Of a stretch of 64,000 bases of DNA, positions 1 through 63,864 are shown one piece after another; positions within the stretch are counted from its first letter, which is position 1, and the number at the start of each line of letters is the position of its first letter. The stretch covers positions 19,597,712 to 19,661,711 of the forward strand of contig NC_066856.1 in assembly GCF_001640805.2 (NCBI RefSeq). Direction: 5' to 3'. Below the pieces are notes generated by a model, which did no database searches, had not been told where the DNA came from, and was given only the letters and a program-made list of their open reading frames with translations. The stretch is from Lates calcarifer (lineage: Eukaryota; Chordata; Actinopteri; Centropomidae). Both the position numbers and the translations under genes were made by a program.

Positions 1-99
1 GCAGTTCATTAACTGTTAGTTTGGTTATTTACAGTCACAGAATCCCTGATCTGAATGTGATCGGTTTTTCTCCAGAGCCTCAGCTTCCACTGAGGATTT

Positions 100-240
100 T
101 CTTGGTTTAGGAGCAAAGAGAATTTTTTGTTGAACCAGAAACATCACTGTATATCAGCAGGAAGAAGTAATCAGATACTTCACTGAGGTAAAAGTACCAC
201 ACAGTAACACACACACTAACAGACGGAGGCAGTGGTACAA
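100..240. mobile_element. Foldback MITE-like element, truncated copy
   Basis: Contains AGAAACATCACTGTATATCA, GAAGAAGTAATCAGATACTT, AAAAGTACCACACAGTAACA and CTAACAGACGGAGGCAGTGG, all shared with the other copies in this window. Internally deleted. Confidence 0.7.
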
Positions 241-3019
241 ACACAGTTTCATTTCAGAGCTGCAGCTGAAAAAGTTCTGTCACAAGTTGACTTCTCCTTT
301 GATTTCTGCATGAACACAAAGGTTTAGAACCATGAGTGGGAGACTGTGATTTCATTTGTACAGAAACAATAAAGGATCATTTCTCTGGAAGCAGCAGACT
401 GATCTTACTGCAGTGTTTCTATCAGCTGATGACAGCTGTCCACATTCCTGAGTAAATGTGTGAACATTTATCAGACATGAACACATTAATCACCAATTAC
501 ATGTAAGAAAGCTGCGCTCTCTGTGAGGACATTTACACACACACACACAGAGTGATGCAGGCTGGCAGCGTGCACACATGCACACACACACACACAAGGA
601 CACATATCTTTCTATTTCTGTGTCTGTATCTCTTATTTCAGCCTGTTGTTCTCTGTTTATCAGTTCACTCCTACTGAATTCAGCTCCATTCATTTATTTA
701 CGAGGCCGTCAATCAGCAACTCGACACTCGCTGAACAAAGTGTGGCTCTCTGGTTGTGTTTCTGCGCTGTGCTTCTCATGTCAGTAAATTTCAGACTTTA
801 ACGTCCTCGTCTCGTCCTTTTTAAAGAAGTCGACAGCTGGCAGCTTCGGACGCTGACGCACGTTTCCTTTAGTTTCAGTTTAATGTAATCACTAACACAA
901 CAAACCTCGAGCTGAGGTGATAAAAAATACAGCGATTAAATGTGACGATTCAGAGTGTGTACAGTAAACAAGACGAGCTAATGACTAACGTGGCTACATG
1001 ACGTTAAAGAGGAAGGACGTGTGGAAATTAGGAAGCAAGAAATAAGAAAAGGAGCGAGGACAGAAAACACAAACCACATACTGAAAATAAAAAGCAGTGG
1101 TGGATTCATTTTCACCTTGTTTTGTGTGAAAATGTTGGATAATTAATTTCAGCGTTTTGGCATCAGAGGTGTTGATTTGTTACCTTCTCAGAACACAAGG
1201 ATAAAATGTTGGATGATTCTATCTGCTTTCATTTTTAGGAATTGTTTTTAAAGCTTGGTGTTTGCTGAGTCTCGTCTTTTACCGTCTGATGAGGATTTGA
1301 CGACGTCTATAAAACACTTTATCTTCAATACGACCTTGACCAGAATATGAACTGATACCAGCTCCTCTGTGTGTGTGTGTGTGTGTGTTAATAACAGCCA
1401 ACACACTCAGAGAGGACACTTACTGAGACAGTGGCGATAGCTAATATGGAAATGATGATAGGATCTGTGTGTTACCTTCCTGTCACAGCGACATTAAAAC
1501 AAAATGTTTTCACTTTCATTCAGTTAAAGCTGCGCTGATCGATGTTTGACCACCAGGGGGCAGGATCCAGGACTGAGCTGAGTCTTAGACTAACTCAGAG
1601 TCACAGAGTAACTAAGTACATTTACTCAGGTTTTAAGATTAAGAAGAAGTCGTTTCTTTTATTTAAGTAAAGTAGAAACACCACAGTTTGAAAGTATTCA
1701 GGTATTATCAGCTCTCAAAGTATGAAAGGAAAAATATTCATGATGCAACAAAATGATTCTAATATTCTATTATTGATCAGTATCATTATTGATGAATTAA
1801 CATCCAAGTATTTCAGTATTGTAGCACTTTAATTCAGGTTGTTTATTTATGTATAACATCATTTGTTTTTGATAAACTCTTCATCAAAGCAATAAACAGC
1901 TGTCAGATAAATTCAGTGGAGTTTTACTCTGAAATGCAGTGAAGCAGAAATATAAAGAAGGACAGAAGTAGAAAGTACCTGCAGTGTGTTATACTTGCAG
2001 TACCTCCCTGTTTGTATCTTATTCTACCAGCTGAAACTCTGTACTTTAGCTACAGAGAAAAACCATTACATTTATTCTGCTGCCTCCTCCTCTCTGCTGT
2101 GTGTTGTAATGATGGTTAATAACAGAGATTTAAATGATATTTGTTGGAATTTGGTGAATAAATTGGGTTTAAATCCAGGTGAAGCTGGTGTACTGGAGCG
2201 GCTCCATAAAGCAGCAGCAGGTAATAAACAGCAGGGTGGACTTGATGCTAACGTGTAGCGAGCTCCACGCCGGCCTGCAGAGGACTTTAAGGTGAAGTCA
2301 GTGGCGTCAGAGCGGGCGATGCCAGAGGACTCGCTAAGCTAATGAGTCAGGTTGGCTCAGTGTGAGGAGCGGGCCTGGACTGTCTGCTGCCTGAGCAACA
2401 ACAAAGCACAATGAACCAACTACTGGCAGTCAGGGACAATCAGTCAACCCCGCCGAGAAACAGAAAAGCACCTTCAGCAGCAGACTGATCCAACTCCCTC
2501 TGACGGGCCGGGACGCAGGAAGCCAATTTAGGGCCAAACAGTCTGAAAGGAGGAACAGAAGAGGGAGCAAAAAACCTCCAACTGCAGGAAGTGGAGTTTA
2601 TATAATCATCCATTCACAGACAGAGATTTACAGGACTGAATGATTCAGAGCGTTTGCTCTGGTTTTTGCTGCGGTTTAGTCTCAGTGGTCAGTAAACACT
2701 CTTTAAGTCTGGGCCTGGTTCTCTGGCTCAGGGTTCGGTGTTAGAATATTTTTATTTCCTGCTTCGTCTCTCGTGTTTCTGAGCGCCGCCTCCGTTTGGA
2801 AGCAGCGTCCAGGTGGTCGGCCTCTCCTCTCTGAGCAGCGTTGACCGTCGCCTCTGCTGCTCTCTGTGAGGCTGATCTGATGGTATGTGTGTTTTACATG
2901 ACGAAGCACAGTGAGATGTCAGATGAGGAGCCAACACATCATCAGAAACATTTCACTGAAGAAGAAAACACAGCGGAGCAGAAACATCCTGTCTTTATGA
3001 AGGTGGGTTTGTGGAGGTG

Positions 3020-3260
3020 TGAAGGATTGTCATCCAACACGGAGCTTCGACATGACGCACGGAGGCGGCTGCATGTCAGGGTCACCCCCCTCCCCTCCTC
3101 TCCTCACCGCCCCCCCCACCCATCCTGAAGCCAAACGCTCCCTGTGGTCCTCTGCCAGCTCAGCTTGGCTCCCTGCCTGATATCAGTGAATCATTTCCTG
3201 CGCTGGGCAGCCGCTCCGCTCCGATCTCAGCGGCAGCACGGTGACAAAATGTGTTTTCTC
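3020..3260. promoter_or_regulatory. GC-rich candidate regulatory block
   Basis: A GC-rich stretch with poly-C runs, CpGs and GATATCAGTGAATCATTTCC, ending at TAATTGAATTG. The composition differs from its neighbours. Only compositional evidence. Confidence 0.2.
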
Positions 3261-5233
3261 CTCTCAGGCTAATTGAATTGAAGGTGCTGCATATTCACTG
3301 CTGCTGCTTCTGGACAGCAGCGTCCTCTGAGGAGAGGTATTTCTGCGAGTTTTCGCTCTCCATCACCGCGCTCTGACAGGACACTGCTTTTAGAGCGGAG
3401 AGAAAGGGCTGATGGGATTGCTCCTGAGTGACGCCACACCTGCTCATCCTCATCTGTTTTAACACAGGGAGTTTGGTGACAAAAGTACAGTGAGCACAAA
3501 AAGAGTTCACGTGGTAATCAACCTGTGAGTCAAGGTTGGAGAGTGCTGCACATAATTAACCTGTATCTGCTGGAATCACATCCATACTGGAAGATTTACA
3601 GGCGTTGCCAACGTTAAGTGCTGCAGCAAGAAGTGTTCTCTATATACACCAAGGTGGAGAGAGAGGGTGAGGCTGTTTTATGAACCATAACCATCAAGCC
3701 CCTAAAAACTTGGCTGTGAATCCGTAGAGGAGAGATCCACATGTTGTCTTCAAACCACAGCTGCGAGCTGAAGAATCCCTTCACTGTAACAGTGAGTCCG
3801 GGTTATTAGACATGTGGGTCTGTTTTCATCCAGCTCCCCTAAAGTTTGTTTTACGTTCAGGCAAAAATCAGTTTAGTTTTGTGCACCTGTCTCTTGTTTA
3901 AAGCTACAGTAAAGCAGCACAGGTTGTGTTCTTCGCAGCAGTACAGATAACAGATGGATGGATCGATGTCCTGACTCTCAAAGCTCAACCTGTTTGCTGT
4001 GTAATCCTGAATTATATCTCAGATTAGAGCTCGACACGTGGAGGCCTCACCCCCAAACATTTACAGCTGAACGCAGCGAACGTGTTTAAAATGCAAACAT
4101 GTTTTCAGGATGTAGTTTGATTCAGTTCAGTTTGACCTTCTGTGACAAACACGCTTCAGACATGATGCAGCAACAGAGAGAGAGAGACGGAGTGTAGCTC
4201 GCCAGAGGTTGGGAGAAACGCTCGGAGGAGGAAAGAGCAAGCCGAGCGTACGGCCATGCTGTTCACACACACACACACACACTCTGGAGAGCCAGGACTG
4301 ATGAATGCATGAAAACAACACTAAAGCACTAAAGGAACATTCTGCTGTTTTCTGGTTCACATGACGGAGACACAGTTTGATTTTCGAGCTTTAGCCTTTT
4401 AACAACTCCCCGTGTCCAGACTCTAATGAGCTGTGACGCCTAATAAACCCACAACCTGTGTCTTTTGAGGATTTGTAGGGCTTGTCAGAGCGTTGTTGTG
4501 TTGTGTGTTGTTGTGTTGTTGTTTGGAGGCTGATTCAGTGCAGAGATTCAGCTGCAGTGCTCGTCTTCAAAGGCGACAGACGACTGAAGCAGAACCAGGT
4601 GGACGAGCTGCAGCATCAGTGAAGGCAGGTCGCTGGATGCTGTTCTCAAAGTTCCAGCAGCAGTGAACTTCTCCTCGAGCAGCCATGAAGTAGTGCGGCT
4701 GGTGGTGCGTTCAGGGACTGTCTGAGATGAGACTGCTCAGAGTTCATTTCAGCTGAAGTCACTGACTGTGTGGATTCATCTGTTGACGTGTGAATGCCTG
4801 TATGTGAAGTGTGAGCACAGTAAATGTTTCATGCTTGTTAATAAAGGTGCCTGTGTAATATATGGCACATTCATGTTTATATTACGGGACAGTCGGCGGT
4901 GACAGCCTGAACATGACTACATGAAATATGCAGTGAATTAATATGAGGTGTTATATGGCCGTAGGTTTATGGAAACACACTGTGGAGGCTTCATCACTGT
5001 GAAAGCTGCAGTGTGTCTGTGACTTTCTGCATGCTTATTTGCATGTGTGTGTCCTTCCTGAGGGCGATGCTTGTTTGGTTGGTGGGTCGACTATGTTGGT
5101 GTTTTGACCCAGAAATTCATCCAGTCTCCTTCTCTCTCTGTTTCAGAACATCTTCACTCAGGGTGTCTGTGTTTAAAATCCCTCTGTTACTGTAACTCAC
5201 CATCACAACATGTCACTTTGTCTCATCACTGAC

Positions 5234-5702
5234 TTAAAGGATTACTCTGGTATTTTTAAACTGGGCCTTATTTTCTTTGTTTGGGTGGAAATGATTGATA
5301 GAGACACAAATCTTTGGAATTTATATCAATACCAGACTCCATTGAGAAAAACAGTGATTTTACTGAGAAGAACTCAGGAGCTGCTGCCTCAGTTGTTAAG
5401 TTTGTTTGTGTTACTGTGTGGTACTTTTACTTCAGTAAGGTATCAGATTACTTCTTCCACCACTAAAAGTCACACAGTAACACAGACACACTAACAGATG
5501 GAGGCAGTGGTATTCCAGCAGCTCCTGGTTAAATCCCTGTTTTTGTCAATGGAGTCTGGTAGAGATATATAGAGATGTTTCTGGTTAACTGTTTGTTTAC
5601 TGTTCACAGCAGCTGGGTCAATACTGCACTGATTCCGTATCAATGATTCACACTCCAAAACATGGGATATAATGGTTCAAAAATACCAGAGTTATCCTTT
5701 AA
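5234..5702. mobile_element. Foldback MITE-like element, best full-length copy (469 bp)
   Basis: Starts TTAAAGGATTACTCTGGTAT and ends ATACCAGAGTTATCCTTTAA, its reverse complement apart from small changes. Nested inside are CCAGACTCCATTGAGAAAAA (5335) and its opposite arm TTTTTGTCAATGGAGTCTGG (5540), and AGAAACATCTC-type strings. The whole unit is palindromic with no coding capacity, as expected of a non-autonomous DNA transposon. TTAA at both outer ends might be a target-site duplication, as for piggyBac-type elements. Confidence 0.75.
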
Positions 5703-6629
5703 AGTTTCAGTTTGCCCTTGAGCAAGGCAGCTGACTGCTAAATTAGGAGGAAACCTACTTCTTCCAAGGTTATTATCCAGCGCTAACAGCCTAAACTGAG
5801 TTGGACACAGGGTGTTAAAAGCTTGGGTGAAAGTTAAATGAGATGTTGTGAAAAAAACTGAAAGCTACAACAAAATTTCTGCCTGTCTGAGCACTTTATG
5901 AAGATGTAAAAGGTCGGGCTAATGTTCGCGGAGTTCAGTCTTTATTAAAAAGCTAAAGAGCGTGGCTGCAGCGTGAGGCCCGAGCACAGAATGAGCTGTA
6001 AACAACAACAGCACAATGAGAAGGAAAATAAAAGGAAACCTCATTAAAACACTGGAAGCTCTGAAGGCAAACTGACATGAAAGTGTCTGTTCAGTAATTT
6101 GATGTTTGAAACAGTTCGTTTTTTAGCCTGAGGCTGAAAGAAGAGGAGAGAACTTAGAGTTCAGAGGTTGATTAACGTCTGAAAGAGGCTGATATTAAAC
6201 ATCAGTCTGTTAGAAAACATGCTAAGATCTGAGGTAACAGTCGACTGTCGATGAGGATCTTTACTCCACAGGTTTGAAGGAAAGGAGGAGGTGGGAAAGA
6301 AAAAGGAAGCAGGAAATGAGAGGACAAGGTAGGGAAGGAAAGATCAAGGTAGAGGAGGAAATAAGAAGTTATGTTTGGATGGCAGGAGGTATGAAAGTAA
6401 AGGATGAGGTCCTGGACGTTCCTGGAAACAGTCCTGTGGTCTGAGAGGGTCTTTAGACAGCTGTGGGACCAATGAAGAGCTGCTCAGGGTGCCAGATTTA
6501 TCGTCATGAATCATTCATAATACAAGTGTGTTTGACAGTTTTCATTCAGGAGGTGTTTACAGGACGGAGGACAAAGTGTTGGAGCTAAGATTAGAGACAG
6601 AAATAATCAGAAATATGTGCTATTGTACT

Positions 6630-6935
6630 GAGACAGAGCTTTTCTTTAAAGAGGAGCATCCCTTTAGTTTAACCTGAAACATCTCTATATATCTCTACCA
6701 GACTCCATTGAGAAAAACAGTGATTTAACCAGGAGCTGCTGGAATACCACTGCCTCCATCTGTTAGTGTGTCTGTGTTACTGTGAGACTTTCAGTGGTGG
6801 AAGAAGTAATCAGATACTTTACTGAAGTAAAAGTACCACACAGTAACACAGACACACTAACAGATGGAGGCAGTGGTATTCCAGCAGCTCCCAGTAAAAT
6901 CCCTGTTTTTCTCAATGGAGTCTGGTACTGATAAA
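6630..6935. mobile_element. Foldback MITE-like element
   Basis: Both arms present: CCAGACTCCATTGAGAAAAA near 6699 and TTTTTCTCAATGGAGTCTGG near 6906. In the centre AGTAATCAGATACTTTACTG separates the two arms. Confidence 0.75.
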
Positions 6936-7249
6936 TGTTGTTCCCTGATGTGCTGGAACCAAAATGGCCGCCACAGTAAGAGCACATTGAACTATGAGGA
7001 GAACATCAGTGATCTTAGGAGCTGCTCTCCGTCTGTTTATGGCTGCACACGTGTACATGAGCTGAACATGATTTCGGTGGTGGAGTTTCTCTTCAGCCCT
7101 CGAACGTGTCGTACGACTTTAGGAACGCCTGATGTTAGCTGGGTCCTGATGTCAGCTGGGTCCTGACAGGCAGCGAGATACAGACAGGAAGTGTGTACGT
7201 GACCAAGTGTCGGAGCTGCATGGAAACAAGGAGCTACTGTACGCAACAT

Positions 7250-7251
<2 letters not shown>

Positions 7252-7284
<33 letters not shown>

Positions 7285-7481
7285 TGAGTGGATGACAGCT
7301 TTTGATAAGAATGGAAAACAGAGCTAGATTTCCCTTTGATGTGGACACACACACACACACACACATCCACACACACACACTCTTCAGAAATCAGATTTGG
7401 GAGCTGTGAAGAATAAATGCATGAAGGGTTGAAAAACGAGGCCTGTCTAATCATTCAATTAGGATCCAAGGCAGATGGTCT

Positions 7482-7519
<38 letters not shown>

Positions 7520-7530
7520 CTGTTACACAC
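7252..7530. repeat. Microsatellite cluster
   Basis: (GT)n 7252-7282, (AC)n 7345-7380 and (CA)n 7484-7516, with opposite orientation between the first and the others. Confidence 0.9.
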
Positions 7531-7934
7531 ACACACTTTGTCAGCCTCTGCTAAGTCGAACTCTGTGTCTTTGCTAACATCAGCTGCAGGACTTCAGCTG
7601 TTGAACCTGCTGCAGGGGTTTGGTGGTGCTCAGGTCTGGATCGCGGTCTGTGGTGGACTGGGTTGAGGTCAGGGTCTTTGGATGGTTTAATGTTGCGGCA
7701 GCACAGTTTCATGACGTCTGGCTTTGAAAAAGTAAAAGTAATGAGTAAAACAGGCTCCAGACTGATGTTTGTTTGACAAATGATTGTTTGCAGCAGAAGC
7801 TGTTTAATGCAGCGGTTTAATGTCTGATTCATGAGTTTTAGAGCCGAACACTCGGTGAAGCTCGTCACTGTGACTCGGAGGTGTCGGACGGAGCAGGAGG
7901 ATGTAGGCGAGCAGGTGTGGTCGTGCTTCATCAG

Positions 7935-8115
7935 GTCGTAGAGAGGTTTTCAGGCTGATTGCCGCCTGCTCAGAGGGTCCGAGCGTCTGCTGAATGACGA
8001 GCGAGGTGAAGCCGTGGGCCGTCCCGAGCGGCAGAGGACGTAATCATCCCGCGGGTGAAGAAGCCATTCAATCACGGCGCTGTCCTGTCACTCGGAGACA
8101 CTCGAATCAAACGCT
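7935..8115. promoter_or_regulatory. CpG-dense block upstream of the gene
   Basis: About 17 CpG dinucleotides in roughly 180 bp, against a generally CpG-poor background, with ATTCAATCACGG and GTAATCATCC homeodomain-like strings. It lies about 1.1 kb upstream of the first coding exon. It could be a promoter, 5' UTR exon or conserved element of the sodium channel gene. No TATA box or donor can be singled out. Confidence 0.3.
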
Positions 8116-8454
8116 CCTCATCTCATGACTCAAGGATTCAAATGTACTCAACAAGTGTTTTAGCCGCCAGAGTGACGAAGTTTCCAGAGTTATTTATCAG
8201 GCGTTTTGTCTGTCCATCACTTTCTCCTGAACATGATATCTCACTGACGCCTCGAGGACGTTTCTACCCATAATTCAGTGCTGGAACATAATTCAGCTCT
8301 TCTCCTTAAACACCAAACAGCACGGAGCTCCATCATCAAACATATAAAACATTAAGTGCTGTATTCCTGTGCAGTTTGATCAGAGGCTGAGCTGCACTGA
8401 AATAAAAGAAACTGAAACAGTTGGTCTGAGCGAGGAACAGTTCTTCTTCATGAA

Positions 8455-8590
8455 CAGTAAATAGGGCAGGGTGTCGGGGGGGGTTCACCTAATCACAACA
8501 TCCCCAGTTTGAGTCCAGACAGGGGTTTTGTTGCACGTCACCCCCCCGACTCTCTATCACCATAGCAACTTATAAACCCCCCACAGGGTC
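8455..8590 (+). mobile_element. tRNA-derived SINE fragment (probable)
   Basis: CCCAGTTTGAGTCCAGACAG resembles a tRNA B-box region, followed by TTTTGTTGCACGTCACCCCC and CTCTCTATC, the tail pattern of common teleost SINEs. Degenerate. Confidence 0.5.
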
Positions 8591-9209
8591 TGTGCAGATT
8601 AAAGGAAACAATTACACTTCTAATCATAATCATTCAGAAAGAAAAACACAAATGCATCTCAGGTGGGAAACAGCTCCTGATCCATCAGAAGCTCTTGGTT
8701 TATTTTGTCATCTCGTCTCATCTTCTTGAATATTTCCACATAGATGAAGTGCACAGACTGAAACTCAGATTTTATTTTGCAGAAAAATTGAGAATTGTGC
8801 TAAAAACCTTCGTCTTTCTTTCTCTTTAAAGAACTAAAACTAAATAGTTATTATTATTTTAATGTTAGTATCGAGGCTTCTCTAAACTTCCTGGACTTTA
8901 CTTTATTTGTGTGTTGTTTTGGACAAAAGATAAAAGCTTTCTGTCTTCTTTCAGTGGATTACTGATCAAATATATATCATATTAATATCATGCTGATATT
9001 TCAAGCAACTCTTTTGGAGTTTGGTTGCAGTGTTGTAGAAAGGAATCCTGGGAAATGTAGGAAACAAGAAGAAGGAAGTTTAAATTACAATATGAAACTT
9101 TTTGAGGTGGTTCTGAGCACAGCTGTTCTCTGGACAGTGGTGTGTTAAGACGTAAAGTTTCTTGTTGCCTTCTCGTGAACATGCTGACTCCTGCTGTGTG
9201 TGTGTGCAG

Positions 9210-9251
9210 CTGGTATACTGGGCCAGTCAGCAGCAGGATCAGGATGAGAAG
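9210..9251 (+). other. 5' UTR part of the first coding exon
   Basis: Forty-two bases between a likely splice acceptor (TGTGTGTGCAG ending at 9209) and the start codon. Sodium channel genes normally have one or more non-coding exons upstream spliced to a site just before the ATG, which fits. The acceptor is preceded by TG repeats rather than a pyrimidine tract. An out-of-frame ATG sits at 9244-9246. The partner 5' UTR exon upstream was not identified, so the boundary at 9210 is inferred. Confidence 0.55.
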
Positions 9252-60682
<51,431 letters not shown>

Positions 60683-61155
60683 GTGAGTCAGTGGTCTCTT
60701 TATGTCTAGTACCCAGGTGGACTGAAGTGGACTCAAACAGATCTAATGATCCTCAGATCTAGGAGGCGTCTGAAGTCAAACAATAAAACAGACCAGACTT
60801 CTAATTAAACCGGTTTGTTCTGCAGATTCTTTTCTTTTTCATTAACTTATTATTTAACAGTGTCAGCATCCCAGAACCCAGGCTGAGATATTCAGATAGC
60901 TTGTTTTATATGGCCTCTAGTCCAATTCACCTTGTTCTCATGGTGTAGTGTTAAAAAAGGTCAACAAAAATCACAATAAATTGGAATATTGAATTGAATT
61001 TTATTAAAATCATGTGTCATGATAGTACAGAATCTGGAGATAAACATATTGTATCCGGTCTTGAATCTCGCCTCCAAACATCTTAAAACTCTTCTTGGAA
61101 GAGCAGAGTGAAGGATCCTCACCAGCGTGTGCAACAAACAAACTTGAGGCGAGTC

Positions 61156-61182
61156 GAGGAGGAGGAGGAGGAGGAGGAGGAG
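61156..61182. repeat. (GGA)n trinucleotide repeat
   Basis: About nine GGA units. Confidence 0.9.
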
Positions 61183-62317
61183 GTGACAAAGAAACGACCC
61201 TTGGACCTTGGAAACCGCCTCAAACTCTTTTGTACAATTTAAAAACCTCCGGATTCACAGAGGAAACAGTGATTTCTTTGCTGTGTGGTTTTTTGTCTGA
61301 GTAGAAAGCGAGGTGAGTCTGGGTATTAGAGCTGACAGAAACGGGTCGGATAGCTTTAAACCACCGTGACTAACTCCAGTGTTTTACCCTGCAGGTGTGC
61401 TGATGATCTGACAGGAGCTGATAGGTTGATGCAATATGGTAATTGGTTCACCTGAGGTGTGAAAGACCCGCGGCCAAAATCACCATGTTGATCACACCTG
61501 CCCACACACACACTCACACACACACACACTCGTGGCTGTTCAGCGTTGTCAGGTTTCCTCAGCTCAGGCTCCAGGCAGCTGTGTGGGGCAGAGAATGGTA
61601 ATAAAGTTTATAAGTAGAAGCTTCAGGTCGGCCTGCAGCACCGGTGTTCAATCACTGGAACTGGGCCTAAAGGTGGACCGCTGTGGGAGCTTTACCTGGA
61701 TCAAGGTAGATGCTTTTATTAACCCAGTGACATCCCACTTTTAAGTGACATGTAGGAATAGGTCGAAGCACACCAGCTTCCTTCAACTGGACTAGACCAG
61801 GTGTAAAACGAACAGTCAGCGTTCACCTGTTTACAAACGTCACATTCAGACGCTCCGCTGACAAACGTCACTCAGCCCTCAGCAGTTATATAATATCTGT
61901 CTGATGTTTCTGTCGCCTCGGCTGCAGTCTGATGCAGGTACAAACTTCTGCAGCGTAAACAGCCTGAACTTCTTCTCCAGTTCAATTTGGAGCAGTTCAG
62001 GTCTCAGATAAAGAGTCATGTCACCGGGATCCGATTGCAGTCTGGAGTCGCTAAGTTCTTTACAGGATAAAACCGCTAATCCTCACAGATGTTTACATAG
62101 CATTTAGCTAGCCTCTCTGACGGACAGGAGAGCCTCTGCTGTGTGTTTGTGTTATGTAAGGTAGTGTGTGGAGGATCATGTCAGGACATTACTGTGCTGA
62201 CAGAATCAATGTCAGCTAATGCTCCCTCTGTTTGTTGTTGGTGGTGTGCTCTTCAGCTTTGCTCTGTGGGTTTCACATATCAATATTTCCATGTGTGTAA
62301 AGATCTAAAGGATACAT

Positions 62318-62365
62318 ACCATTTAGAGGAGGCTTTTATCCACAGAGACACACTGTGCATTAAGT
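62318..62365. repeat. Teleost dispersed-repeat fragment
   Basis: CCATTTAGAGGAGGCTTTTA TCCACAGAGAC resembles the same motif family as 15322-15495. Confidence 0.4.
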
Positions 62366-63322
62366 GCACACAGTGTACTCAGCCATTAATGTCACTGATG
62401 CTGGATGTACACAGGCTGAAGCAGGTTTTGTTTGAAACATAATCAGTCATTACCGTCCTGTTCATGTGAGCTGCTTCCTGTTTAGGACGGACAGGTGTTT
62501 TGCTTTGTTGAGTCTTTTCTTTGCTGCCTGAAAACAGGTAGATATGACCACCTGTTTTCACCGAACCTTTAGCCTTAGAAGCTTTGTAGGGTTTCCAGAG
62601 TCCTCTCATTAACCTGGCTTCAGGACCGAGCCTTCAGCATTTACAGGCCGACCTGAGTCTTGTGTCCTCCACCTGTGGTCTGGTCCAGGGAAGCAGCGAG
62701 GTCCTCACCTTCTGCTCTGTCTGGTCACATCTGCAGAGGAGGTTTCCAACATGCGGTAGCCTTGACTTCTAGTCCCTAACTCTCCCGCCCTTGACTCGAG
62801 TCCTGCGTTTCCTCTGGAGGTCTCGAGGACCTTGTGGACCTTTTTATAAACGACACATGCAGACTCCAATTTTCCCTCCAGTCTTGTTAGTGTGTGAATG
62901 AAAAATGAGCTGTGACGAAGCTTCTTTGTGGAGGAGGAGACGCAGAGAGGACGATGGAGGATAAACCTGGTTGACGCAGGTGTTTGTGAGTCTCTGGGCA
63001 CAGTGTGAGGTTGTTGCTGGGCGAGTCCTCTGCTGTAACTGTTGTCTAAGTCAGTCAGCACAGTCCTGTCCTTGCTCAGGGGCACTGGGGCAGAGCTGGA
63101 GATTGGTAAAACCTGGGGCCTTACAGTGCTTTCAGGGATGATCTGGGAATCTTTCTGCCACAGGATGAATGAATGTAAAGAAAAGTAATGAACTATCGAC
63201 TGTTAATTATTATGAAATCCACTGTGTGTGTCTGGAGGCATAAACCCACCAGTCACTGTGTATGAGTGTGTGTGTGTTGTGGTGCTTACTCATTACATCT
63301 GCCTGGTTGTGACAAAAATAAT

Positions 63323-63328
63323 CGCGTG

Positions 63329-63368
<40 letters not shown>

Positions 63369-63445
63369 TCCGTGTCATCCTCTCTCTGCTGATGTTACTG
63401 TTATTAGTGAGTGCTGATGTCGACATCCCCTGTTTGTGAGCCAGC

Positions 63446-63490
<45 letters not shown>

Positions 63491-63534
63491 GTTTTTCATC
63501 CCTCAGTCAGTGAATCAGAGACTTTGCCTCTGCA

Positions 63535-63568
<34 letters not shown>

Positions 63569-63641
63569 CCTGAACTCAGTGTCTGAACCTGAAACTCTCC
63601 AGTCTCGATTTCAGACACACACACACACACACACACACACA
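63323..63641. repeat. CT/CA microsatellite cluster
   Basis: (CT)n(CA)n 63323-63367, (CA)n 63448-63487, (CA)n 63539-63567 and (CA)n 63615-63641. Confidence 0.9.
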
Positions 63642-63864
63642 TCGCTGACGTCTCAACAAACACAACAGTTTGGAAAGGAAACAAGCTCCTGGCTGAACCT
63701 TTCAGTCCACCACCAGGTTGTACACTTTAAATGGCCTGTGTTTAAACAACGATAACACACAAATGTTATGATCCAACAGCACGACTGAGCTCTCTGAGGG
63801 ATGTCTGCTTTGACATGTCAGAGTCGAGCTAAATGATAATCACATCACAGTGTCTCTAAACTAA

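Larger units (their letters stand above)
1..9209. other. Upstream non-coding region
   Basis: No coding gene is recognisable on either strand; all open frames are short and without family features. It holds foldback repeats (100-240, 5234-5702, 6630-6935), a SINE-like fragment (8455-8590), microsatellites (539-596, 1368-1388, 4266-4281, 7252-7530) and CpG-richer blocks (2260-2560, 3020-3260, 7935-8115). The promoter and non-coding exon(s) of the sodium channel gene probably lie here or further left but could not be placed. Confidence 0.7.
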
